64,000 nucleotides of DNA from Candidatus Ozemibacter sibiricus. Its GTDB lineage: Bacteria > Muiribacteriota > Ozemobacteria > Ozemobacterales > Ozemobacteraceae. Of this stretch, positions 8,401-16,677 are shown piece after piece. The DNA lies in contig QOQW01000012.1 in the NCBI GenBank assembly GCA_003327425.1, positions 1 through 64,000 of the forward strand, in the 5' to 3' direction. Each line of letters begins with the position of its first letter. The stretch's first letter is position 1. The notes under the pieces were generated by a model that searched no databases, had not been told where the DNA came from, and saw nothing but the letters and a program-made list of their open reading frames with translations. Made by a program: the position numbers and the translations under genes.

Positions 8401-11400
8401 GGGGGCGGGCCTCGTGGTGCTGGAGCGCCTGTCGGATGCGCGGCGCCTGGGGCATCCGGTGCTGGCGGTGATCTACGGGGTCGGGCAGGCCAGCGATGGG
8501 AAAGGCAAAGGGATCACGGCGCCCAACCCGGCCGGGCAGCGCCGCGCCCTCGAGCGGGCCTGGGCCGATGCCGGGCTGTCGCCGCGGGCGGCGACCTACT
8601 TCGAGGCGCACGGCACGGGGACGGTGGTCGGCGATGCCATCGAACTGCGCGCCCTGGCCGATTTCCTGCGGGAGGCGCCCCCGCTCGACCCGGCGCTCGC
8701 GGTCGAGGCCGGGGCGCCCGTCGCCCTCCCAGGTGCGGCGGCCGCGTCTGCCGAAGCGCTTGAGACCAGACCTGCCGTCGGCAGCGTCAAGGCCATGATC
8801 GGGCACGCCAAAGCCGCCGCCGGCGCGGCTGGTCTGCTGAAGGCCATCCTCTGCTGCAACCGCCGGGTCATCCCCCCCCAGCCCAATTTCGAACGGCTGC
8901 CCGACTCCCTGGCTGCTGAAGCGCTGCCCTTCTCCATTCCGCAAAGAGGCTACCGGTTCGGCGGCCGTCGCTATGTGGCCGGGGTCTCTTCGTTCGGGTT
9001 CGGCGGCACCGATCATCACGTGGTGCTCGGGGAACCCGTCGATGGGCCGGTCGCCCCCTTCGACCTCGGCGACGATCTGGAGGCCCTGCTGGCGATGCCT
9101 CCCAACCTGACCGGAGTGGCCCCGGACGCGACCGTGCCGGAGATCTCGTCGCCGGGCCAGGCCCCGTCCGGGCGGGCCGAGACCCAGACCGGCTCCGCCT
9201 CTGGGGGCCGGGGCGAGGCCGGCCCCGCCGCCCAGGCCCATCCCTCAGATTCCCGCTCGGCCGGCGCCGTCGATCCGGCGACCATCGCGGTCGTCTTTCC
9301 CGGGCAGGGGTCGCAATACCTGCGGATGCTGGCGGCCTGGCGCGACGAGCCGCCGTTCGCCGCGGTGCTCGAGGTCGCCGAAGAGGTCTTCCGCACGGTC
9401 AATGGGGAGAGCCTGCGTGAGGCCATCTACCCGCCGGTCGGCCTCGGGGCGGACGAAGAGGAACGCCGTTCTCTGCTGTTGCAGAGCACGCTCTACGCGC
9501 AACCGGCCATGTTCGCGGTCTCGGCCGGCCTGCTCGAGGTGGTCCGGGCCCGCGGGCTGCGATTCGGCATGGCCTTCGGCCACAGCCTGGGGGAATATAC
9601 CGCCCTCTACGCGGCCGGTATCCTGCCGTTGCGGTCGGCCCTGCAGGCGGTCTGCCTGCGCGGGCGGTACATGAATGCCATTCCGGGCGACGATCTCGGC
9701 GCCATGGCGGTGGTTGGGCTTCCCGCCGCGGCGGTGCGCGAAGGGCTGGAGGGCATTCCTGGCTACCTCATCTGTTCCAATCTCAATTCGCCGACCCAGA
9801 CGGTTCTGAGCGGGGCCACCGCGGCCATCGAAGCGGCGGTCCGGCGGTTCGAGGCGCGCGGAGTGCTGGCGCGGCGGCTGCCGGTGTCGGCGGCCTTCCA
9901 TTCCGAGATGGTGGCGCCGGCCGTGCCGCTCTTCGCCGAAACCCTGGCCGGCCTCGAGATCGGGGAAGGGAGCGTGCCGGTGCCGGCCAATGTGACCGGC
10001 GCCTGGTATCCTTCCCGGGCGGGCCCGCCGAGAGAGGGCGGGGGCGACCCGCGCCAGGAGGTCATCCGTCTGCTGACCACGCAGGCGGTGTCGCCGGTCG
10101 ATTTCATCGGGCAGGTCGAGCGCGCCTGGGCCGCGGGGATTCGCACGTTCGTCGAGGTCGGCCCAAAGCATGTGCTGGGGCGATTGATCGCCGAGATCCT
10201 GGCCGGGCGGCCGCATACCTGCCTGATGCTCGATCAGCCCCGCCAGGACGGTCGCGCTCTGGTGCGCCAGGCCCTGGTCGCGCTCGGTGTGGAACGCCCA
10301 TCTACCAGCGCAGCGGCGGGGGCTCGTCGCTCATCGTCCGTCGGCGACCGGCCTGGAACGAACTTGGCCACCCCCGCCGCGGCTGTTCGAGGAGGGAGCC
10401 GCCCATCCGAGGGCGAAGGCGTGGCCGCCGCTGCTGACCGCGCCCCTGCGACCCAGGTGGCGGGCGGGCCCTCCGGTCGGTCGGCGGCGACGGAAGCCTC
10501 TTCGTCAGGGAGGTCGGTTTTCGGCCCTGACGACGCTGGTTCGACCGCGAGCCGGTCGGCGGCCGGCGCCGTCGGTGCCGTCGATCCTTCGTCCGTCGAT
10601 CCTTCGTCCGTCGAGACGATCGTGCGGGAAACCATCGCCATGATTTCGGGGTATCCGGCGGCGATGATCCAGCCGGATCTCGACCTGGAGGCCGATCTCG
10701 GCATCGATACGCTCAAGATCTTCGAGATCGGCAGCCGCCTGCGCGAGGCCTTCCCCGCGCTCGGCCAGGGCAGGCTCGAGCTGGGCCGCCTGCGCACCGC
10801 CCGCCGCCTCGTCGAGCTGATCGTCGAGCGTTCGGTGGCCGCCCCGCTCGCTGTCGCCGAAGCCGCCGGCTCGGCTGCGGTCCACGGCCCGGCCCGGTGG
10901 ATGCCTGGGCCGACGCCGGCGGCCGAAGCGGTTGCGCCGGCGATGATCGGCCGGTATGGCGTGTCCTGGCGCCGGTTCCCCGCCCTTTCCGCTTCGGCCG
11001 GTTCGACCGCCCTCTTCGCGCCGGGCGAGCGGGTCGTGGTGAAAACGGCGGGAGCGCCGGCCTTTGAGCAGGCGCTGCGCCACGATCTGGCCGAACGGGG
11101 TCTCTCTGTTCATCTCTGGACCCCCGAGGAGGCTGATCTCGAGCAGCTCGAAGCCGGACAGACGCCGGCCGGATTGCAGGCCGCCCGCCATTACGTCCAT
11201 CTGCTGCCGCGGGCACGTTTCGGGCGCAAGACCCGCAAGCGGTTCTACCGCGAAGAGATTTTGAGCTTGTTCATGGTCGCCCGCCGGCTGGGGCGCACCA
11301 GCCGCAGCCTGATCGTGCTGACCGATCTTGGCGGCGAGCCGCCGCCGGCCAATCCCGACCCGGCGCGCCCCGATTTCCTGCGGGGGGTGCTGTCGGGCTT

Positions 11401-14224
11401 CCTGGCCTCGGCGGGGAAGGATTTCCCGGGCCTGGCCGTGCGCGGTCTCGACCTGCCGGCGTTCGCTCCGGCCACCGTACCGGCAGCCCTCGCGGCCCTC
11501 CAGGCCCTGGCCGGAACGCCGAGCAGCCCCGTTGTGGTCGGTCTGCCCGCCGCCGACGAATGGGCCGCCGAGGCGGTGGAGCCGCAGCCGCTGGATATCA
11601 CGCCCGAAGCCGTGCTGGCCGGCTTGCGCGGGTGCCTGGGGCCGACCACCACCATTCTGGCGACTGGCGGTGGCGGCGGGATTCTGCGGCCGCTGCTGCG
11701 CTGCCTGGCTCGCGAGTTCCATTGCCGGATCGTGGTGCTCGGACGGGCGCCCGACCGGCACGATCTGCTGGCCGAACTGCGCATGGCGGGCGGGGAAGCC
11801 GCCTACCTGCCCTGCAACCTGGCCGACGGCCCGGCGGTCGATCGGACCGGCGAGATCATCCGTCGCCTCTACCCGCGGATCGATGTGCTGATCCACGCCG
11901 CCGGCCTCGAGAGCAGTCGGAATCTGGCCAACAAGACGCCGGCCGAGATCGATGAGATCTATCGGGTCAAAGTGGCCGGCCTGGTCAACCTGCTCGAGGC
12001 GATCGGCGAAGAACGAATCGGCCTTGTGGTCAATTTCTCTTCGGTGGCTTCGCTGTTCGGGAACCCCGGGCAGGCCGATTATGCCGCGGCCAACGGGTTC
12101 CTGAACCACTATCGAGGCAGCGGCCGGACCCGCTTCTGGACCATCGCCTGGACGGCCTGGGCCGGGGCGGGCATGGCGGCGCGCGGGCCGATCGCCGAGA
12201 TCCTGCGGGCCAATCAGGTCGACTTCATCGCACCGGCCGTCGGGGAACGCCTGTTCCTGCAAGAGCTGCACCAGGCGCTGGTGGCTGATCCGGCGCCGGC
12301 CCGCACCGTGGCGTACTTCGGCCGGCTGGGCGCCAACCTCGCTCCGATCGGGATGGCTGGCGGGGTGAGGGAACAGGCGACCACCAGCGCGGCCGGTCCG
12401 GAGCCTGCCTCCGGCCAGGCCGCTCCTTCCTCCGATGAGGGGCTGGCGAAGTTGGAGACCGGGCCCCAGCCCATCTCCAAGCGGGAAAGCCCAGGATCCA
12501 CCATCCCCCGCCAGCTCGGAATCGCGCCCGCGGGCGAGGCCCGGCCGGCCGATGCTTCCGGGGCCAGCGATGGCCGGGATGATGGGTCGGAGGAGAGAAC
12601 CCTGACGGTGCCGGCCACAACCGCACCGGAAAGCCTGACCCTTCTGGTCGATCCGCAGCGGGCGCCATGGGTGCTCGACCATGCGATCGGCGGACGGGCC
12701 ATCTTGCCCGCCGTGGTGTCGCTCGATGCCGTATGGAGCGAACAGGTGCAGGGTCTCCCATCGTTGCCGACTTCGCTGAAGATGTCCCAGGTGGTTTTCC
12801 ATGCCCCGGTCAAATTCACGGCCGAGGAGACCGTTCACCTCTGGGCCGAGCCCGCCGACGGCAGGATCGCCCTCTGGGCGCAGGTCAAACCCGAGCATGG
12901 CCGGCCGCCCCGTCATCATCTGACCTGTGCGATCGAGCCTGCCGGCCTGGATGCGGCCGACCGGCGTCGGCTGGTCGAAGGGGAGCGCAAGGCCCGCTTC
13001 CGGCTCGAAGAAGAAGCTGGCGAGGTGCGGCTGACCCGTCGCTGCCTGTCGCGGGCCGAGACCTACCGCGTCCTGTTCCATGGCCCCGTCTTTCAGGTGC
13101 TGGGCGATACGCTCGCCTACCATCGCCGCGCGTTGCGGGTGCAGGTGGCGTCGGGCGCTGACCGCGCCGCGTGCGCGCCGTTGCTGGCCGGGATGGGGAT
13201 TCCTTTCGCCCTCGAAGCCGCGTTGCACGCGGCCGGGGTGATGTGCCTGCTGCAGGTCTGGCAGCGCGAATTCTTCCTGCCCCATCGCATCGATACCGTG
13301 TTGCTCGATCTGGCCGCGTTGCAGCGGGCCGCTCCGGCGAAGGCCACGGTCGAGTTTCTGGGGGCGACGGTCGAGACCAGCGGTCCGATGCCTCTGCGGC
13401 ATGTGCGGTGCCATGTCTTCCTGGCCGATGCGACCGGCAGCCCCATAGGCGCTCTGCTCGGCCTGCAGATGGTCGGCGGCCCGGATGCGCCGGCCGATCC
13501 GCGCACCCTGGTGACCAGCGGAGTGCCGTTCCAGGTCGGCGGCTGGCCGTTCATGGGGGTGCTGGTGGCCGACGTGGCCCCCTGGCTGGACGATCCTGAC
13601 CAGCTGGCCAGGGTGCTGTCGCCGGCCGAACGGTCGAGGATCAGGGAATTCCCGGTCGACAAACGCCGCCTGGACTGGCTGGCCGGCCGGGTGGCGCTCA
13701 AGAGCCTGCTGCGGGAAATGGTCCGGGAGCGGCTGGGCCTGACCGTGCCATGGCCAGACCTGACCATCGTTTCTGAGCAGGCCGCTCCACGCGTCATTCC
13801 TGGCCTGGGATGCGACCCGCGCGTGGCCGCCTTCCTGAAGGATCAGGTCTTCTCGATCGCGCACGGCGGAGGACTGGCGGTGGCGACGGCGGCCCCGCAC
13901 CCGATCGGGATCGACGTCGAGCCTCTGGCGCCCCTGGCCGCGGGCGTCGCCGACCGGTTCCTCACCTCGGCCGAGCGGGCCGGGGTGCCTGCGTCCGAAT
14001 GGCTGGCCCTGTGGACGGCCAAAGAAGCGGCGGCCAAGGCGCTCGGGCTGGGGTTCGGGGTGGGCGATTTCACCCGCCTCGAAGCGACCGGGATCGTCTA
14101 CAACGAACCGTACACCATGCGCGTCGTCGGCCGCTCGAGCCCTCTCACGTGTTTGACCTTCAGAGACCGGGAGTTCGTGGTGTCATTGGCCTGGGCGAAC
14201 CCTGGGGTGGACCGGTCTGGATGA
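5402..14224 (+). CDS. multidomain iterative type I polyketide/fatty-acid synthase: NPD-NPD-KS-AT-ACP-KR-DH-PPTase
   Basis: KS: VDAACGSGLAAV, EAHGTGTVVGD, IGHAKAAAG; AT: FPGQGSQY, GHSLGEYTAL; ACP: DLEADLGIDTLKIFEIG; KR: SSVASLFGNPGQADYAAANGF; DH: HAIGGRAILP; PPTase: IGIDVEP...WTAKEAAAKALGLGFG. Likely ATG at 5402 (ORF open from 5000 but upstream part overlaps the radical SAM gene). Confidence 0.92.
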   Translation: MSRQGLRRWLVALPGPLVSAVPIAATVEAGAAPLLDFQAPRPGELEAAVRRCPGRVGVRLFEPSEAALAEVVRLGAHWDRVWLSAGRALGEEGRLLAGAGLPVGAVVTTPDEVRWLARRPDLPIIARGNEAGGFVGPLGTFVLLQVLRRWGRAPFWLEGGLGRAGAVAAVGEGAAGAVFGAAVHGLLPGTAWHPPVAPGQERREPLFIPDQDGGGYRCLTRGPADPLALRRELVGEARWTWPDLLPDGTLPCGQDLLLAAGLERRFPTFAAFVADLERAVAAAPAFLRPSAALAGCRRFADALGAGRGLIQGPMARISEQVAFLKAVEESGGVPVLAFGSCEEGTARRLWREARAAGLRAGVGVIGLELQRDLIERQRMVLQEVPPLFVLVAAPRPDLVSDLRADGHRVLAHAYEPRMLKILAEAECRWFVLEGSESGGHIGRLSSAVLWERTLEELPALDPAGEVRVVFAGGIATPVGVRFIQRMVAAHGLADRLDWGIQIGTAYLATREIVDTGAMGREYRNRVLNHDLTLVTGESVKLRARQVATPFVQRILAREEELLRSGLPLPERRAIFERENIGNLANAVVAAEGEDGCFMAGEAVALLDRLLTIAELHEALLPSEEEGRGAVVGPAGGEDRPPFADLRTGWSEGAAAVPGWSIAAGPGYAPAASLVTPDATKEGPGPNDQGGSAPPGPASVPAGPDAERRTSAGPAMASPRAEPDRGGRAGRSGRSEPIAVIGLGCVFPGSFDPRAYFRHILQGKCFVRPLPPDRLDPTIWYDPDRQAPVASYTRLGAWVDGFVFDPVPFRIPPRVAARLDLTQQLALVAARQALAAAGLLEGDFDHDRTAVIIGNSMGGVASVDNLRAIHFHEFLTRGRQAGLLPSDDTFARQYQELIRPAPITEDSLPGELSSLVAGRISAVFDLHGPNFTVDAACGSGLAAVIAGVDALRQGRVDLVLAGGADTQMDPGSFVKFSKVTALSATGSFPFDARGDGFIMGEGAGLVVLERLSDARRLGHPVLAVIYGVGQASDGKGKGITAPNPAGQRRALERAWADAGLSPRAATYFEAHGTGTVVGDAIELRALADFLREAPPLDPALAVEAGAPVALPGAAAASAEALETRPAVGSVKAMIGHAKAAAGAAGLLKAILCCNRRVIPPQPNFERLPDSLAAEALPFSIPQRGYRFGGRRYVAGVSSFGFGGTDHHVVLGEPVDGPVAPFDLGDDLEALLAMPPNLTGVAPDATVPEISSPGQAPSGRAETQTGSASGGRGEAGPAAQAHPSDSRSAGAVDPATIAVVFPGQGSQYLRMLAAWRDEPPFAAVLEVAEEVFRTVNGESLREAIYPPVGLGADEEERRSLLLQSTLYAQPAMFAVSAGLLEVVRARGLRFGMAFGHSLGEYTALYAAGILPLRSALQAVCLRGRYMNAIPGDDLGAMAVVGLPAAAVREGLEGIPGYLICSNLNSPTQTVLSGATAAIEAAVRRFEARGVLARRLPVSAAFHSEMVAPAVPLFAETLAGLEIGEGSVPVPANVTGAWYPSRAGPPREGGGDPRQEVIRLLTTQAVSPVDFIGQVERAWAAGIRTFVEVGPKHVLGRLIAEILAGRPHTCLMLDQPRQDGRALVRQALVALGVERPSTSAAAGARRSSSVGDRPGTNLATPAAAVRGGSRPSEGEGVAAAADRAPATQVAGGPSGRSAATEASSSGRSVFGPDDAGSTASRSAAGAVGAVDPSSVDPSSVETIVRETIAMISGYPAAMIQPDLDLEADLGIDTLKIFEIGSRLREAFPALGQGRLELGRLRTARRLVELIVERSVAAPLAVAEAAGSAAVHGPARWMPGPTPAAEAVAPAMIGRYGVSWRRFPALSASAGSTALFAPGERVVVKTAGAPAFEQALRHDLAERGLSVHLWTPEEADLEQLEAGQTPAGLQAARHYVHLLPRARFGRKTRKRFYREEILSLFMVARRLGRTSRSLIVLTDLGGEPPPANPDPARPDFLRGVLSGFLASAGKDFPGLAVRGLDLPAFAPATVPAALAALQALAGTPSSPVVVGLPAADEWAAEAVEPQPLDITPEAVLAGLRGCLGPTTTILATGGGGGILRPLLRCLAREFHCRIVVLGRAPDRHDLLAELRMAGGEAAYLPCNLADGPAVDRTGEIIRRLYPRIDVLIHAAGLESSRNLANKTPAEIDEIYRVKVAGLVNLLEAIGEERIGLVVNFSSVASLFGNPGQADYAAANGFLNHYRGSGRTRFWTIAWTAWAGAGMAARGPIAEILRANQVDFIAPAVGERLFLQELHQALVADPAPARTVAYFGRLGANLAPIGMAGGVREQATTSAAGPEPASGQAAPSSDEGLAKLETGPQPISKRESPGSTIPRQLGIAPAGEARPADASGASDGRDDGSEERTLTVPATTAPESLTLLVDPQRAPWVLDHAIGGRAILPAVVSLDAVWSEQVQGLPSLPTSLKMSQVVFHAPVKFTAEETVHLWAEPADGRIALWAQVKPEHGRPPRHHLTCAIEPAGLDAADRRRLVEGERKARFRLEEEAGEVRLTRRCLSRAETYRVLFHGPVFQVLGDTLAYHRRALRVQVASGADRAACAPLLAGMGIPFALEAALHAAGVMCLLQVWQREFFLPHRIDTVLLDLAALQRAAPAKATVEFLGATVETSGPMPLRHVRCHVFLADATGSPIGALLGLQMVGGPDAPADPRTLVTSGVPFQVGGWPFMGVLVADVAPWLDDPDQLARVLSPAERSRIREFPVDKRRLDWLAGRVALKSLLREMVRERLGLTVPWPDLTIVSEQAAPRVIPGLGCDPRVAAFLKDQVFSIAHGGGLAVATAAPHPIGIDVEPLAPLAAGVADRFLTSAERAGVPASEWLALWTAKEAAAKALGLGFGVGDFTRLEATGIVYNEPYTMRVVGRSSPLTCLTFRDREFVVSLAWANPGVDRSG
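10580..10614 (+). repeat. 15-bp perfect tandem repeat (GTCGATCCTTCGTCC x2.3) in AT-ACP linker
   Basis: gtcgatccttcgtcc gtcgatccttcgtcc gtcga read directly; encodes VDPSSVDPSSVE. Confidence 0.95.
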
Positions 14225-14247
14225 AGGCTGGCTCGAGAACCGCCACC

Positions 14248-14312
14248 TGCCGCAAAGGGCAGCCCGCCCTTGCCGCAAGGGGCACCCCGCCCCTGCCACG
14301 AGGAGGGGCAGG
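14248..14312. repeat. two imperfect ~23-bp tandem units followed by a hairpin, 3' of the PKS gene
   Basis: tgccgcaaagggcagcccgccct / tgccgcaaggggcaccccgcccc then CCTGCC...GGCAGG inverted repeat. Confidence 0.6.
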
Positions 14313-14478
14313 TTGAGGCTTTTCCTGGGCCGAAAACCAGCGACCGCCTTCCCGGGAGAATGCGTGCTACCCAGGCGCGATCAGACGGTGCTGGCGAACG
14401 AGAGCAACGTTTGCCTCTGAACCTCGGCCAACCGCCGGTTCAGGTGACCTTTGCCGAGAACGATGGCCAGATCGGACT

Positions 14479-15432
14479 TCAGCGGGCCGGCGGCGGAACG
14501 AGGAAGATCGGCTCGCGCGGCAAGGGCTCGCGCGAGACATCGAACTCGATGCCGAGGGCGTTCCCGCGTTTGACCAGCTTGGGGCGATCGGTATAATCGC
14601 CGTTGTCTGCCCCAACGGCATGATGGACCTGCTGGAAGCGGGCTGCTTGGTGCATGCGGACGATCCATTTGAAGATCAGGTCGGGGTCATAGAGGGAAAG
14701 CACCCGATGGGGCTCATCTTCCCGGGCCCAGCGGCCCAGGGCGGCAGCCAGCAACGAGACTCGACGTCCGGTGGTCGGCCCCCCGATCAACGCCTCGGGC
14801 AGGCGAACATGGACCATCCACTGCTTGGCGAACATGGGGCGATGGAATCCGCCTACTTCGAGGAAGGCGATGCCGAAGGCGGAGCAGCCGGCCCCCAGGC
14901 CTTCGCGGGGGCGATTGAGGCCATTGTAAATCTTATGGTAGCCCCGCTCTTTGTACTCGCGGAGGAAGGTGGCCAGGCGGTTGTACTGAGCCCGGTTGAG
15001 TTTGAAGGTGATGAAGCCGAGGCGGCCTGATTTCTCGCGGTCGGCGATCTGGGGTTCGAGGGCCTCGCGGGTATCGAGCGCCCCGCGGAAGTTGGCGAAA
15101 AACACGCCCAGGCCATAGCCGTGTTTCGTGATGAAATCAGCATCGCTGGGCGCGTCGGGGGCCGTGGTGCTGCCCGCGAACTCGCTCTGCCCATCGGGCC
15201 CGCGCAGTTCGATGAAGACATGGCCGAAGGTGTGCTTGTGCTTGACGTGGGTGAAGGTCAGCCGATTGGCGATCGCCGCCCCGAACAAGAGCGACCTGGG
15301 ACTCGACCAGTCAAGACTGCCCGGAGGCGGCATGGTGTACAGGATCAGTTCCTGGGCGGTGGCGGTGGCTGTCCAGGCGACCAGAACGGCGGCCATCATC
15401 AGGAAGGCCTTGGAAAAACGATGCCGATTCAT
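14479..15432 (-). CDS. exported protein of unknown function
   Basis: Signal peptide MNRHRFSKAFLMMAAVLVAWTATATAQ; conserved-looking GHVFIEL and GAGCSAFG motifs. Confidence 0.72.
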   Translation of the reverse strand: MNRHRFSKAFLMMAAVLVAWTATATAQELILYTMPPPGSLDWSSPRSLLFGAAIANRLTFTHVKHKHTFGHVFIELRGPDGQSEFAGSTTAPDAPSDADFITKHGYGLGVFFANFRGALDTREALEPQIADREKSGRLGFITFKLNRAQYNRLATFLREYKERGYHKIYNGLNRPREGLGAGCSAFGIAFLEVGGFHRPMFAKQWMVHVRLPEALIGGPTTGRRVSLLAAALGRWAREDEPHRVLSLYDPDLIFKWIVRMHQAARFQQVHHAVGADNGDYTDRPKLVKRGNALGIEFDVSREPLPREPIFLVPPPAR

Positions 15433-15778
15433 AGCACCCCCCCCTGGGAGAGAATACTATTTTATTATACTTACGTATCCCCACCCCCGGAAGGTCTCGT
15501 ACCCCTGTTGGGCGCGAACGCGTCACTCCTGGTCAGGGGTGAGGCCCTCGGCACGAGTGGCACCAGTCGCCACGGAAGCCCTGGTCGCGGCCTGCCGGTC
15601 GACCTCAGAGCCTTTGGCCAGCGGGTCGACCGCGCCGGGATCTGGTCAGGGAGGATCCGTTACGGTAGTTGGCGTGGGGTTCTGATTCGCGTGTGCCGGG
15701 TTCAGGATGCCAAGGTCAGGGGATGGGGGACAGGGGGCGCCTTCTCTCAATGTCATCGGGAGCTATCGGAATGCTCAT

Positions 15779-15807
15779 TTGCCGCATGGATTCAACCCAG
15801 GTAGAAT
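15779..15807 (+). promoter_or_regulatory. sigma70-like promoter for pseudopilin operon
   Basis: TTGCCG (15779-15784) - 17 bp - TAGAAT (15802-15807), ~33 bp before start at 15840. Confidence 0.45.
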
Positions 15808-15839
15808 AGTTATGGGGAGGATTATTCCCAGAAAAATCC

Positions 15840-16652
15840 ATGGTTGAAATCGACACCACCGACCTGGCGAAAAAGCTGAAGAAGATCGATCCCAGCGATA
15901 TTCGGATCCTGGTGATCGGTCTGGTGCTCCTCGTCATTCCGGTTGTCATCTTCTTTCTCCGGACCCGAGCCCCCGAAGGCGGGTTCGCTGGTTCAGGATT
16001 GCGCGAGAGCCTGCATACGGGCCGCCGGGGCTTCAGCTTCGTGCAACAACAGGAGGCCGACCGGGGAGGGCGAGGCCCGGCCCCGGCCAGCCTGTACAAA
16101 TCGGCCAAGGTCGATTCCGAATGGCGGTCGGCGGTGGAAACGATCGCCCGCGCTCCGCTCGAGTTGCCGAACATCGAAGGCATGTCGCTCGAAACGAAGC
16201 AGGTGTTCGCCGCCGATCTCGACCCCGAGCTGCGTCAGGCCAATGCCTTCCTGAACAGCGGGCAGCTGGCCAAGGCCCAGGATCTCTATCTCTCGGTTCT
16301 GGCTCGCGATACCGACAACCCCTTCCTGAAATTCTACGCGAGCGCCAACCTGTGTTCGGTGTACGAGCGTCTCGGCAAGACGGAAGAGCTGGCCAAGGAG
16401 TTCCGGCGCATGGTGGCGCTGATGGCCCGCCTGCCCAAGCTGGGGTTCGAAGCCGAACTGGCGAAAGGACTGGAGTTCCTGCGTCAGATCGGCCCCCTCA
16501 TGGACAAGATCCAAGCCGACGGCAACACGCGGTTGTTCGTTCAGCAGATGCTGGGCGAGAAGGGGCTGAGCGGCAAGGTGACCGTCGATGCGGTCATGCG
16601 TGAAACGCCCACATCGCTGTCGGGGTATCCCGGCCTCGATCTGCTGCCCTGA
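15840..16652 (+). CDS. single-pass membrane protein, TPR-like C-terminal region
   Basis: TM segment IRILVIGLVLLVIPVVIFFL; helical repeats (AKAQDLYLSVLARDTDNPFLKFYASANLCSVYERLGKTEELAKEF); first gene of the pilin-like operon. Confidence 0.68.
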   Translation: MVEIDTTDLAKKLKKIDPSDIRILVIGLVLLVIPVVIFFLRTRAPEGGFAGSGLRESLHTGRRGFSFVQQQEADRGGRGPAPASLYKSAKVDSEWRSAVETIARAPLELPNIEGMSLETKQVFAADLDPELRQANAFLNSGQLAKAQDLYLSVLARDTDNPFLKFYASANLCSVYERLGKTEELAKEFRRMVALMARLPKLGFEAELAKGLEFLRQIGPLMDKIQADGNTRLFVQQMLGEKGLSGKVTVDAVMRETPTSLSGYPGLDLLP

Positions 16653-16677
16653 CATGCCCTCGCCAGGAGGTGATCCC

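Noticed and set aside
10505-13900. 1131 aa minus-strand ORF antisense to the synthase (also 6260-9241, 993 aa)
   Set aside because: Shadow ORFs typical of GC-rich codon usage; low-complexity R/Q/H/G-rich translations with no motifs, while the plus strand has full domain motifs.
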